Below, piece by piece: positions 1 through 9,248 of a stretch of DNA of 64,000 nucleotides (positions are counted from its first letter, which is position 1; every line of letters starts with the position of its first letter). The notes beneath the pieces were generated by a model. That model searched no databases. It had not been told where the DNA came from and saw only the letters and a list, made by a program, of their open reading frames with translations. The stretch is from Stieleria mannarensis. Lineage in GTDB: Bacteria; Planctomycetota; Planctomycetia; Pirellulales; Pirellulaceae. Position numbers and translations under genes: made by a program. The stretch spans positions 1-64,000 of the forward strand of contig NZ_JACEHH010000018.1 in the NCBI RefSeq assembly GCF_014154935.1, given 5' to 3'.

Positions 1-431
1 CCTGATTCAGCAATTAAGAATTTCGAAAAGAAAGATTGATACAGCCGAGGATGTAAACCCGCTACTGCTCGGCGAGGCGGGACTGACCAGGTAGCTGTAC
101 GCTTAGGTGGCAAATTCCGTCCGTGCAGACGATTCTAAGCAGGCTGCATCGCACCGACCGCAACACGCACTTTGGGCGACTAGGCACCACCTGAAATGCC
201 TGTCCGCCCTTCTTTTTGCATTTAAGATCTAATCCGGCCTCGGTCGGCGAATTGTGAAAACGAGCCAAGCTAAGCTGCATCTTTTCCCCGCCGCTAACAC
301 ACTTTGCGTGAGTCGAACCCGCTGTCGGTTTGCCACACCGTCCGCGGGCAACGCCAGTAAGATTCGATCAGCGGTCGTTCTTGAATCGTCGCCCCCAGAA
401 CAAACAACTCGACGACGAAGAAAACACTAGA
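1..431. other. Left edge, no supported gene
   Basis: No convincing coding region is visible. Short open frames exist on the minus strand but have no recognisable domain and no ribosome binding site. The stretch is less GC-rich than the rest of the window. It probably holds the 3' flank of a neighbour outside the window and the upstream region of the cas operon. Confidence 0.5.
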
Positions 432-466
432 GAGTTTAGCAAGGCTTATCAGCATTTGCTAAACTC
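432..466. promoter_or_regulatory. Perfect 11-bp inverted repeat upstream of cas3
   Basis: GAGTTTAGCAA (432-442) and its exact reverse complement TTGCTAAACTC (456-466) are separated by 13 bases. A further half-site-like TTTGCTA lies at 474-480. No T-run follows, so it does not look like an intrinsic terminator. Its position before the first cas gene suggests an operator, which is inference. Confidence 0.5.
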
Positions 467-588
467 CGTCTACTTTGCTAGATCATGTTGATTAACGACT
501 ATTGAACAATGCCAGTATAGAAAAAGGGATTTCATTCGCATGGCCAGACGTCTCATGCGTTTCGGTACACTTTGCATTCTCAGACTCA

Positions 589-3351
589 ATGACTCGTGGG
601 GGCAACCGATTGACCGGCGATCCAAAAAGCATCGATGCGATTTTCCAAACCGCCACCGACGGTGGTTTACCGCACGCTTGGCAACGGAAACTGGCCGTTG
701 ATGCGGAGCCGAAAAATCGGCTGATCCGTATCCCAACAGGCATGGGCAAGACGCTGGGCGTGCTGGCAACTTGGCTGCACCACCGCGTCATTGCAGAAGA
801 CCCTGCTTGGCCGACGCGTCTGGTGTGGTGCTTGCCGATGCGCACGTTGGTGGAACAAACGCGAGGAGAAGCCGAACGGTTGATCCAGGGGCTGGGCTTG
901 GCCGACCAGGTCGACGTCCATGTCATGATGGGTGGCGTCGAAGAACATCGCTGGTACGGCGCACCCGAGCGGCCGAAAATATTGGTTGGGACGCAAGACA
1001 TGCTGCTCTCGCGGGCGCTCAACCGTGGCTACGCAATGTACCGTGCCGCTTGGCCGCGTGCGTTCGGATTGCTCGGTAGCGACTGCCTCTGGGTGATGGA
1101 CGAAGTGCAATTGATGGGCGTTGGATTAACCACTAGCGCACAACTTCAAGCCTTTTTCGATGATGATGGTAACGACGAGTCGATCGATAAGCCGCGGGTG
1201 ACGTGGTGGATGAGCGCGACCTTGCAACCCGATTGGTTGCGTACACCAGAAACGGAGTCGAAGCTTCCGGCATTAAAAGAGTCAATCCTGTCGGTCGATC
1301 CAAGTGAGCGGAAGGGGCCAACGTGGGCGGCGACCAAAACGATTCAGCGAATCGAAGCAGATACCGGAGAGTGGCCGCAAATGATCCTCAATCGGCATGG
1401 CGATCACGAACCGGACCCCAAATTCGGGCGGCAGACCTTGGTTGTTGTGAACACCGTGCGGCGAGCGATGGAGGTTTACGCCGACGTCATCAAACTGCTG
1501 AAGTCAGCCGAAAACCAGCCGGAAATAGAGCTGATCCATAGCCGGTTCCGCCCTTTTGAGCGTCGGTCTTGGTTGAGCGATTTCCTTTCCAAGTCATCGC
1601 TCAATCCGAAAACCGATCGCATCCTGATCGCAACTCAAGTCGTTGAAGCAGGGGTCGACACGACGGCCAGTTGCCTGATGACCGAACTGGCGCCATGGCC
1701 GTCATTGGTTCAACGTTTCGGACGGTCGGCTCGATATGGCGGCAGGGCAGAAGTTGTGGTGCTTGACCACGCCGATGAAAAACAAATGGCTCCCTACGAA
1801 GTAGCCGACTGCGTGGCCGCACGCAATGCGATTAACCAGCTTGATGATGTTGCGATCGGATCGCTGGAAGATTTTGAAGCCAGTTTGGACGTGGAGGACT
1901 TGCAACAGTTGTATCCGTTTCATCCGATTCACGTTTTGTTGCGGCATGAGTTCGAGGAATTATTCGACACCAGTGCGGACCTATCTGGTGCCGACATCGA
2001 CATCAGCCGGTATGTCCGCGACGGCGATGACGCCCGCGATCTGAAGGTGTTTTGGCGAGATTGGGATGACCAACGCCCCACCAAATTCATCCAGCCACAT
2101 CGTGACGAATTGTGTTCGGTGTCGATCATCGATGCGAAGAAATGGATCAAGAAGATCGACCGGGGGTTGGTGTGGGTGTGGGACTATCTCGTTGGACAAT
2201 GGGACCACGCCGATGCGAATCGCTTGCATCCCGGCATGACCATTCTCGTCAATCCGGTCTGCGGCGGCTACGACGTTGACCGAGGATTTACCGGAGCGAA
2301 AGCGAAGAAGGGCGAACGCGTTCCACAGGCGCTGGATGATGTCCCCGACGATGATCCAGGACAGCTCGATGTGGTATTCGCCGATGCTCAAGAAGCCAGC
2401 GAGGCATTCAGCCAAACCGATGTTTGGAAAACAATCGGGTCTCACTGCCAGGAAGCGTCTGATGTCGCTCAGACCATCATGCAAGACCTCCAACTGCCAG
2501 ATTCAATCAAAGGTGTCGTTGATTTAGCGATGCGGTTGCATGATTGGGGCAAGGCGCATCCGGCATTTGCCCGTGGTACGTACAAGTGTGATCCGGTCCG
2601 GGAGGATTTGGCGAAGGCGCCCGACGCAGCTTGGCGAACGTCAGACCTCTATCGCACCGAAACGCACGGGCCTCGCAGTGGATTCCGGCACGAGTTGGCT
2701 TCTTGTTTGGCAACGCTCGAATTGCTCCGCGGGGCTGACCCGAATCATCCGGCCATCATGGGACCGTTCGCCGGTTGGGTGGAAGCCTGCGGGTTGTCGG
2801 CGTCAACCAAGACCGAAGCTTGGGCCGATCATCCGCTGGCAACCGAGTTGAAATCGCTTTCTCAACATGAGTTCAATTTGTTGCTGTTTCTAATCGTCTC
2901 CCACCACGGCAAGGTCCGCGCCAGCATGCAGGCGTCACCAAAAGACCAAGACTTTCCGATCAACAGCGATTTCGTTGGAGAGGGCTATCCGATTCGCGGT
3001 GTTCGCGAAGGCGACACGATGCCCGCGACCGTTTTGCCGACGGCTGGTGGTGAAGCGGAAACGCCGGAACTGACGCTTTCGTTGGCTCCTGCCGCGATGG
3101 GATTGTCGCCGCAATATGGGGCCAGCTGGAGCGAGCGAGTGTCGGACCTGATGCGGCGTTTCGGCCCGTTTACCTTAAGCTACCTGGAAGCCATCGTTCG
3201 CGCCGCCGACGCTCGAGCTTCGGATGAATCCACGTCACCGGGTCGCGACGCCGACCCCAAGCTTGCTGGCGTGGCACTGACGGCGGTTGCGGATAGACAG
3301 GGCGAGCAAGTTCAACAGACCAGCGAATCAGGGGAAGCGGCTCATGTCTAG
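589..3351 (+). CDS. cas3: Cas3 helicase-nuclease, type I-G
   Basis: Effector nuclease-helicase of the type I-G system: recruited by the target-bound Cascade complex, it unwinds and degrades DNA. From the ATG at 589 the product is 920 residues. Walker A (IPTGMGKT) is at about 48-55, a Walker B box reading DEVQ (rather than DEAH) at 171-174, and SAT at 209-211. The HD nuclease motif (RLHDWGK, H651-D652) and a later HH pair (about 772-773) lie in the C-terminal third, so the order is helicase then HD, as reported for this subtype. A TTG at 502 would add 29 residues, but the conserved region (SIDAIFQTAT) starts just after the 589 ATG. Neither start has a good Shine-Dalgarno site. The end overlaps csx17. 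Confidence 0.93.
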   Translation: MTRGGNRLTGDPKSIDAIFQTATDGGLPHAWQRKLAVDAEPKNRLIRIPTGMGKTLGVLATWLHHRVIAEDPAWPTRLVWCLPMRTLVEQTRGEAERLIQGLGLADQVDVHVMMGGVEEHRWYGAPERPKILVGTQDMLLSRALNRGYAMYRAAWPRAFGLLGSDCLWVMDEVQLMGVGLTTSAQLQAFFDDDGNDESIDKPRVTWWMSATLQPDWLRTPETESKLPALKESILSVDPSERKGPTWAATKTIQRIEADTGEWPQMILNRHGDHEPDPKFGRQTLVVVNTVRRAMEVYADVIKLLKSAENQPEIELIHSRFRPFERRSWLSDFLSKSSLNPKTDRILIATQVVEAGVDTTASCLMTELAPWPSLVQRFGRSARYGGRAEVVVLDHADEKQMAPYEVADCVAARNAINQLDDVAIGSLEDFEASLDVEDLQQLYPFHPIHVLLRHEFEELFDTSADLSGADIDISRYVRDGDDARDLKVFWRDWDDQRPTKFIQPHRDELCSVSIIDAKKWIKKIDRGLVWVWDYLVGQWDHADANRLHPGMTILVNPVCGGYDVDRGFTGAKAKKGERVPQALDDVPDDDPGQLDVVFADAQEASEAFSQTDVWKTIGSHCQEASDVAQTIMQDLQLPDSIKGVVDLAMRLHDWGKAHPAFARGTYKCDPVREDLAKAPDAAWRTSDLYRTETHGPRSGFRHELASCLATLELLRGADPNHPAIMGPFAGWVEACGLSASTKTEAWADHPLATELKSLSQHEFNLLLFLIVSHHGKVRASMQASPKDQDFPINSDFVGEGYPIRGVREGDTMPATVLPTAGGEAETPELTLSLAPAAMGLSPQYGASWSERVSDLMRRFGPFTLSYLEAIVRAADARASDESTSPGRDADPKLAGVALTAVADRQGEQVQQTSESGEAAHV

Positions 3352-5575
3352 CGAATCCATCCACGTTCACAAGTTAGCCGGGTGCTCGCCGTCGCCGCTG
3401 GCCCACTACCTGAAGGCGCTCGGCATTTTACGACTCGTGTCTGAGCAAGTTGATCCGGCCGCCCGAGGTTGGTGGCGTAGTGACGTGTTTCATTTGGGAA
3501 CGCAGCTCGACCGTGACGAGCTGGAACATTTCTTCTTGAACGATTACAAGCCGACACCGATGACCGCACCGTGGAACGGCGGCAGCGGTTTCTATCCTAC
3601 TGATAACAAGTCGGGGATCGAACCGATCGAGCAGAGCGTGTCGGAACGCTTTGCCCCGTTTCGAGAAGCAATTGCCGTGGCGCGTTCAGTGGTCGGCGGA
3701 TTGGACGCCAAGCCAGATAAAGGCGATGCAAAAAACAACGTTATCGCACGCTGCCGTCTCGCACTGCGAGACGAGTCGCAGGCGTGGATCGATGCGGCGT
3801 TAGTATTGGACGACGAAGGTGAGCCATCATTTCCAGCGTTATTGGGGACCGGCGGTAATGACGGGCGATTGGATTTCACGACCAATCAGATGCAACGATT
3901 GGTTTCGTTGTTCGATGTGGAAGCCCCTGACTCCGGTCCGCATCCCGAGTCCGTTCCACAGCTTGAAACAGCGCTGTGGAGCGAATCAACGGCGACACTT
4001 GAGGGCGGTGCCATCGGACAGTTTTATCCAGGTGCCGCAGGTGGCCCAAACGGCACCAGCGGGTTCGATGGCGGCGTGAAGGTTAATCCGTGGGACTACG
4101 TGTTAATGCTTGAGGGTGCGCTCGTCTTTCGATCCGGTCTGGCGCGACGCTGTGCCGCAGACGCCTTGCCCCAAGCCTCCGCCCCGTTCGCGGTTCGTTC
4201 AAGCGGATCGGGCTACTGCTCCGCTGCGTCGGTCGACGCCGGAGCTCGCGGGGAACAGTGGATGCCGTTGTGGCCCCAGCCTTCGACACTCTACGAGGTC
4301 AACGCGTTATTCCGTGAAGGCCGCAGTCGAATTGCTCGCAAGCCCACCGAACGGGCAACCGACATGGCCCGCTCGATCGCCCGCATGGGTGTAGCTCGCG
4401 GTGTCGACCGTTTCGTACGATTCGGCTACATCGAGCGCAACGGGCTGGCAAACCTTGCCGTACCGCTGGGACGCTTCGAAGTCCGTGAGCGAAAACACCA
4501 AGAATTGTTGGACGAAGTCGCACCATGGCTGGATCGATTGCGAAGATTAGCCGGTGCTAAAAATGCCCCCGCGGCGTTCGATCGTGTCCATCGGGCTTGT
4601 GAAGAATCGCTGATAAAATGTACTCAGCGCGACGAACCGCAAAGCTTCTTGCGGTTGCTGGAGACAATCGGCGCGGCAGAAGACCAGATGCTGCATAGCC
4701 CGAAGTTCGCCGCCGAGAACTACGCGACCCCCGCGCCGGTGCTGTCGCCACGGTGGGGACAGTTGATTCTTGACTGCGAAGACAGCCCGGCATTGCGTTT
4801 GGCGATCGCACTGGTCGCTCAGTACGGACCGCTTCAGTCCAACCAACCCGGCCCGCTGCCGACGATTCGCGATCACTGGGTCCCTTTAGCCGGACGCCAG
4901 TTTGATAAAGGAGAAAGAGGCCTGAATCTCGGGCCAAACCAATGTGGCATGGGCTTGGATTTGGAGCGTGCCATGCTCGCGGTTGTTCAGCGTCGCTTGT
5001 TGGCCCTTGGCCGCGGTGCGGCAACGAAAGGTGCAGATCATGCTCGATACTTTCCGCTTCGTCTGTCCCATCACCGACTCGGTGCTCGACTTTCTGATAT
5101 CGAAGCGTTTTTGCAGCGACGCGTTGACGATGGTCGGTTGCTATCAATGGCCCGTGGAATGATGTCAGTCCGCTGGCCCAGGCTTTCGATTGAAGAAAAT
5201 AACAAGGATCCGTCGCAAGATCCGCTGGGCGGTTTGGCGACATTTGGTGTGTTGCGGCTGGCTCTGCCGACTGGCCCGGTTGCGTTATCGGCGACCAATC
5301 AACACGCCGTGCGAGTCAACCCGATCGTATTTCACCGATTGAGTACTGGTGATCTGAGTCGAGCGATTGATCTAGCAATGCGACAACTTTCCGCTGCCGG
5401 TCTGCGACCACGCGTACGCATCGCGATCGGTTCAAGCGATTACGCCAGACGGCTGGCCTCCGCGATGGCGTTCGGATTGAGCGACCAAACATTTGCCCGT
5501 TTAGCTCGCAGCTTGACACAGCCTGAGCTATCGCAATCGCGACGACGTGAAATGGAGGCAGATGCGATGACTTAA
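3344..5575 (+). CDS. csx17: Csx17/Cas8u2, type I-G large subunit
   Basis: Signature large-subunit protein of type I-G, expected to act in the Cascade-like complex in PAM recognition and Cas3 recruitment. The N-terminus carries the typical Csx17 pattern LAGCSPSPLAHYLKALGILR at about residues 10-29, followed by a WNGGSGFYP segment. The ATG at 3344 is preferred over an upstream in-frame TTG at 3287 because a GGGGAAG-like ribosome site lies just before it. The start overlaps the cas3 stop by 8 bases, which indicates translational coupling. The product is 743 residues, normal for the family. The assignment rests on the N-terminal motif and on cas3 and csb1 as neighbours. Confidence 0.9.
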   Translation: MSSESIHVHKLAGCSPSPLAHYLKALGILRLVSEQVDPAARGWWRSDVFHLGTQLDRDELEHFFLNDYKPTPMTAPWNGGSGFYPTDNKSGIEPIEQSVSERFAPFREAIAVARSVVGGLDAKPDKGDAKNNVIARCRLALRDESQAWIDAALVLDDEGEPSFPALLGTGGNDGRLDFTTNQMQRLVSLFDVEAPDSGPHPESVPQLETALWSESTATLEGGAIGQFYPGAAGGPNGTSGFDGGVKVNPWDYVLMLEGALVFRSGLARRCAADALPQASAPFAVRSSGSGYCSAASVDAGARGEQWMPLWPQPSTLYEVNALFREGRSRIARKPTERATDMARSIARMGVARGVDRFVRFGYIERNGLANLAVPLGRFEVRERKHQELLDEVAPWLDRLRRLAGAKNAPAAFDRVHRACEESLIKCTQRDEPQSFLRLLETIGAAEDQMLHSPKFAAENYATPAPVLSPRWGQLILDCEDSPALRLAIALVAQYGPLQSNQPGPLPTIRDHWVPLAGRQFDKGERGLNLGPNQCGMGLDLERAMLAVVQRRLLALGRGAATKGADHARYFPLRLSHHRLGARLSDIEAFLQRRVDDGRLLSMARGMMSVRWPRLSIEENNKDPSQDPLGGLATFGVLRLALPTGPVALSATNQHAVRVNPIVFHRLSTGDLSRAIDLAMRQLSAAGLRPRVRIAIGSSDYARRLASAMAFGLSDQTFARLARSLTQPELSQSRRREMEADAMT

Positions 5576-5714
5576 TCCGAAAGCCCCATCCCTGCGAAGC
5601 ACCTTTGTGGCCATCGTAGGCCAAGCTTCGACGGGGCAGTCGGCAATTTGCGAGTACGTAGCCAACCAACAATTATCTCACTTTCGCTATATTCAAACGG
5701 AGACCTACGCGACC

Positions 5715-6650
5715 ATGGATCTAACAGCCCTAGCCGACTCCCGTCGACTGCTGATCGAAGCCAACCTGCAGCCGGTGCAGGGGAAAAGATTCCAACCAAC
5801 CGGCTTTCCCGATCTCGGTCCGGCGACTTATCAAGCGGGCGACACAGCGTGCCTGCTACTGGAAAGCGCACAAAGCATGGCCAACCGATTGGAAAATACG
5901 ATCTGGGACGAGGGCCAGGATACGCTGATTGAGACCGCCAAGGGGCTGAGCTACGTCGTGGTGAACGATGAAGACGGTAATTACCTTACCAGTTCGATCA
6001 CCGAATCACACCGAATCAACAGTCCATACATCCTGGAAGGCAAAGACAAGACTTTTCTGAACACACTTCGAGAAGCCTTTTCCGTGATGGAGAAGGGGCC
6101 AATCGATCGTCGTGCGTTTGCGGAAACGCTACTCAAATACGACATCAATAGTTTGCTGCATGGCGTGTTTTTGGCGAAGAAGGAACTTGCCGGCGGCAGA
6201 CTACGTATGCCACGCGTCATCTCTGCGTTCATCGAAGCCGAACAGGTCCAAGTCGCTGCATCAGGCGGTGTGAAAAACGACCACGTCGATCCTCAGGGCG
6301 ACACTGCAAAGGGTTTTGGCAACGTCCCGTTTCACCGCGAAGAGTTCACCGCGGAAACCATTACCGCCTACTTCAGCGTCGACTTACAACAGATCGCCGC
6401 CTACGGCTTGGGCGATGACGTAGAGCACCTCTTGACCGTGCTGTCGTTGTTCAAGATTCGATCGCTGCTTGATGGAGACTTGCGGCTCCGAACCGCTTGC
6501 GATCTCGCCGTTGCCGATGAGCATGTGACCGCAAAACGCCCCTTGGGTTTCAACTTGCCATCGCTGGATGAACTGACTTCCGAATTGAAGTCGGCGATCC
6601 AACATTGCTCCGATAAGATGACGGTTACAACCGTGAACTACCAAGCGTGA
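5715..6650 (+). CDS. csb1: Csb1, Cas7 backbone of type I-G Cascade
   Basis: Csb1 (GSU0053 family) is the Cas7-type RAMP protein expected to polymerise along the crRNA. The N-terminus reads RRLLIEANLQPVQGKRFQP and then TGFPDLGPA, the hallmark of the family. The ATG at 5715 gives 311 residues; the frame is open upstream to 5607, but family similarity begins only a few residues after this ATG, and GGAG lies 12 bases upstream. A 139-base gap separates it from csx17 and includes TATATT at 5688-5693 that could be an internal -10 element; no matching -35 is clear. The next gene, csb2, starts 7 bases after the stop. Confidence 0.92.
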   Translation: MDLTALADSRRLLIEANLQPVQGKRFQPTGFPDLGPATYQAGDTACLLLESAQSMANRLENTIWDEGQDTLIETAKGLSYVVVNDEDGNYLTSSITESHRINSPYILEGKDKTFLNTLREAFSVMEKGPIDRRAFAETLLKYDINSLLHGVFLAKKELAGGRLRMPRVISAFIEAEQVQVAASGGVKNDHVDPQGDTAKGFGNVPFHREEFTAETITAYFSVDLQQIAAYGLGDDVEHLLTVLSLFKIRSLLDGDLRLRTACDLAVADEHVTAKRPLGFNLPSLDELTSELKSAIQHCSDKMTVTTVNYQA

Positions 6651-6657
6651 GAGATTC

Positions 6658-8286
6658 ATGTGTGTCATCGAAATCAAATTTATCGCTCGACGTTATCACG
6701 CGACGCCGTGGGACGCCCATGTCAACGAAGGCCGTATCGAATGGCCGCCGAGCCCATGGCGTCTTCTGCGTGCTTTGATCGCGGTCGGCTATAACAAACT
6801 TGGCTGGACGGACAAGCCCTCGCCTGCCGCAATCGATTGTCTGAATAAATTGGCTGGTTCCGTTCCGGAATTCTCAGTTCCTCACGGGACCGCCTCACAC
6901 ACAAGGCACTACATGCCGGTGCGATCCGGTCGCAGTGAAAAGAAAGCCAAGGTCTTCGATAGCTTCATTCGATTCGCGTCACCGGACGATTCGATACTAG
7001 TCAAATTCGACGTTGAGCTGACCGAAGAGGAGAGCTCTGAACTGCGGCAACTCGTTGAGGGTTTGGCGTATTTGGGGCGTGCCGAGAGCTGGGTCGAAGC
7101 CAAGCTCATCTTGTCCTCAGACAGCATTGACGACGACTCAACCTGCTGGGTCCGCGTGGCGGACGACTCGGATACGCGACGCGTGCGTTTGCTGGCTCCT
7201 CTTGCTTCAGACGATTACAAGACTTGGCGAGAGCGGGAGGTCACCAAAGCTCATGCAATTGCCGAAAAACAACTGGAGGATGTGGCGGCGCAACGCGGGA
7301 GAAAGGTCAGCCCGGCGGCGCGCAAAAAAGCACTCAGCAAGTCAGAATCGGTTTTCCCGGTATCGATCGTCGAATCATTACAACGCGACAACGCCGTTTG
7401 GCAATCCGAAAGCTGGCCACGACCGCCAGGCAGTCGCTGGGTGGACTACGCGATTGGCGACCGCCTACTCGAAACGTTACCCGTGGTCACCGTTGCACCA
7501 AGTCCTAAATACAATCGACCGACGACGATTTTGTTATCCATCGACGGCGAAGGCAAGCGTGGCACGCTGCGTCCGCGGACAAAGCGGGTCTTGCCGCTTA
7601 TGGAATTGCTGCACAGCGAAGCGGTCCGCTACGCGGGAAAACTCGGGCTCGGTCATTTGTCTGAATTGACAGGTACTCATGCGGACGGTACACCGCTAGG
7701 TGGATCGCACCAACACGCCCACTGGCTGCCGATGTCACTGTTGCAACCCGGCGCGATCGATCATGTGCTGGTGTACGCTCCCGGAGGGTTTTCACAGTCG
7801 GCTTTGCGAGCCATCTCGTCCATTCGTTGGGCATACGCAAAGGGCATCTCCGCATTGTCAGTCAACATGGTCGGCCGCGGATCGATGGATGACGTGCGAA
7901 AGCAGCTATCGCGAAACGATTCGCTGTCTGCACACGCACTATCGATCGTGGACGAATCAACGAGTTGGCATACGGCGACGCCGTTAGTTTTACGCAAGTA
8001 CCTTCATCGTCGCGGCAAAAAGACCGTCGAAGGTCAAGTCCGAGAGGAACTGTCAGAAAGAGGTTTTCCAAATCCAGTATCAATCGAAGTTTGGCCGCAG
8101 CAACGTTTGGTTGAACATAAACTGAAAGGTTTTGTCCTTCGTCGCGGACCAAGGAAACGCCAACCTCCTGCAGAACGATCTTGGGGCATCACAATCACGT
8201 TTGAACGACCGGTATCCGGACCGATCAGCGTGGGCTACGCCAGCCATTACGGCTTGGGAATGTTGAAGTCAACCTTGCAACCTTAG
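6658..8286 (+). CDS. csb2: Csb2, Cas5-Cas6 fusion of type I-G
   Basis: Csb2 (GSU0054 family), the signature protein of subtype I-G, combines a Cas5-like part that should cap the crRNA 5' handle with a Cas6-like part that should process pre-crRNA. The start MCVIEIKFIARRYHATPWD and the following EWPPSPWRLLRAL are typical. The protein is 542 residues, as expected for a fusion. It begins 7 bases after csb1, so it belongs to the same transcript. The C-terminal region near residues 505-535 is rich in Arg and Pro and then has a Gly-rich stretch, plausible for the Cas6 RNA-binding part. It is the last interference gene before the DUF559 unit. Confidence 0.9.
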   Translation: MCVIEIKFIARRYHATPWDAHVNEGRIEWPPSPWRLLRALIAVGYNKLGWTDKPSPAAIDCLNKLAGSVPEFSVPHGTASHTRHYMPVRSGRSEKKAKVFDSFIRFASPDDSILVKFDVELTEEESSELRQLVEGLAYLGRAESWVEAKLILSSDSIDDDSTCWVRVADDSDTRRVRLLAPLASDDYKTWREREVTKAHAIAEKQLEDVAAQRGRKVSPAARKKALSKSESVFPVSIVESLQRDNAVWQSESWPRPPGSRWVDYAIGDRLLETLPVVTVAPSPKYNRPTTILLSIDGEGKRGTLRPRTKRVLPLMELLHSEAVRYAGKLGLGHLSELTGTHADGTPLGGSHQHAHWLPMSLLQPGAIDHVLVYAPGGFSQSALRAISSIRWAYAKGISALSVNMVGRGSMDDVRKQLSRNDSLSAHALSIVDESTSWHTATPLVLRKYLHRRGKKTVEGQVREELSERGFPNPVSIEVWPQQRLVEHKLKGFVLRRGPRKRQPPAERSWGITITFERPVSGPISVGYASHYGLGMLKSTLQP

Positions 8287-8391
8287 GTTCGCAGCATACA
8301 CGTCGCGTTTACGTCCGGCATCAATCGTTGTTCATTTGTTGAACTCATAGGCAAAATCGACCACGAAAACTTCCAGGCGTTCTCCCTCCAC

Positions 8392-8441
8392 TCTGGCTCC
8401 CCTCTCCCCGATTCGGGGAGAGGGGCTGGGGGTGAGGGGCT
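8392..8441. repeat. Left 50-bp inverted repeat of DUF559 unit
   Basis: Starts TCTGGCTCCCCTCTCCCCG and ends GGGGGTGAGGGGCT. Compared with the reverse complement of 8871-8920 it differs only at position 20 (A for C) and positions 35-36 (CT for TC). An internal hairpin spans about 8400-8426. Confidence 0.85.
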
Positions 8442-8479
8442 GGCGGTATCAATTCACGCAAACACACAACGCTATTTCC

Positions 8480-8872
8480 ATGACAATCCAACGTTCACCC
8501 CAACGGCAACCCGAACGGATCCAGTTCGCCCGCGATCAGCGGCGGCAAGCCAACGAATTCGCGCAAGATGTCTGGCAAATGCTCCGTGGTCGGCGGTTGC
8601 TAGGTGAAAAATTCCGGCGTGAACACCCGATCGGTCCGTACACTGTCGATTTCGTTTGTTTGGACTTGCAGCTCGTCGTGGAGGTCGATGGCAAGGACCA
8701 TTTCACCCAACAGGGACATGCCCGCGATGCAAACCGTGATGCGTACTTGCGATCGGAAGGCTTCCAAGTCCTGCGAATCGAAGGGTTTCGGGTGACGCAG
8801 GATCCGGTCGATGTTCGCAAGGAAATTGAAGCGGCGGTGAAACAGCGGCAGGGCGATCAACCTGATCGGTAG
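8480..8872 (+). CDS. DUF559 family endonuclease-like protein
   Basis: Small protein (130 residues) of the DUF559/Vsr-like restriction-endonuclease fold. The core reads YTVDFVCLDLQLVVEVDGKDH: the D of VDFV and the E-x-D-G-K stretch match a PD-(D/E)XK active site, and the flanking RREHPIGPY and FQVLRIEGFRV segments are typical of the family. The ATG at 8480 is preferred; a GTG at 8432 lies inside the left inverted repeat. It is not a known core cas gene. The gene is bracketed by inverted repeats, so it more likely belongs to a selfish or dispersed unit than to the CRISPR system. A nick-making role is plausible from the fold but not shown. Confidence 0.85.
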   Translation: MTIQRSPQRQPERIQFARDQRRQANEFAQDVWQMLRGRRLLGEKFRREHPIGPYTVDFVCLDLQLVVEVDGKDHFTQQGHARDANRDAYLRSEGFQVLRIEGFRVTQDPVDVRKEIEAAVKQRQGDQPDR

Positions 8873-8920
8873 CCCCTCACCCCCGACCCCTCTCCCCGAA
8901 GCGGGGAGAGGGGAGCCAGA
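8871..8920. repeat. Right 50-bp inverted repeat of DUF559 unit
   Basis: Inverted partner of 8392-8441, 47 of 50 positions identical. It begins within the DUF559 stop codon (8870-8872) and contains a perfect internal hairpin-forming palindrome around a GAAGC centre. Confidence 0.85.
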
Positions 8921-9248
8921 GAAGTTTTGCTGTTGTCTGCTTGATCTTTCTCAATTCGGTTGTCTTTTCGCGTTGTCCCTGACACCGGCTGCCGGTGCTG
9001 TCGGCCGCCGGTGCGGGACGGGCACAGCATTGGTTGTGCGTCGCTATCGATCGAGCAGTTGGCACAAAGTTTTGATGTCCACGAATCAAAGATGTGGGAG
9101 CGGTTGGTATTCGTGTCATTCGCGCGATTCGTAGCCTACCGACACGATAATTTTCGCAAAACTGGAACTGGTCAATAGAGCGACTATCCTAAAACCTGTC
9201 GGCCAGGGAGTCTTGGCCCTTCGCGACGGCCCGTTAAGTTCCTCCGCC
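8921..9248. other. Gap before cas2, possible promoter region
   Basis: No gene is supported here; a 72-codon open frame at 8960-9178 has no family features. Since the hairpin unit upstream could interrupt transcription, this segment may carry its own promoter for cas2 and cas4-cas1, but no convincing -35/-10 pair could be fixed by eye. Confidence 0.35.

Larger units (their letters stand above)
8392..8920. mobile_element. Hairpin-bracketed DUF559 unit
   Basis: A 529-bp unit bounded by 8392-8441 and 8871-8920, inverted repeats agreeing at 47 of 50 positions. Each arm itself folds into a hairpin with a 12-bp stem (CCCCTCTCCCCG against its complement) and a 3-base loop. The only gene inside encodes a PD-(D/E)XK-type endonuclease, and its stop codon overlaps the right arm. 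It sits between the interference and adaptation genes of the CRISPR locus. No target-site duplication was recognised. That the unit is mobile is inference from this architecture. Confidence 0.5.

Noticed and set aside
62..280. 72-codon frame on the minus strand
   Set aside because: No ribosome site, no domain and a Cys/Ser/Arg-rich composition unlike real proteins.
8960..9178. 72-codon frame between the DUF559 unit and cas2
   Set aside because: No family features and no ribosome site; more likely the upstream region of cas2.
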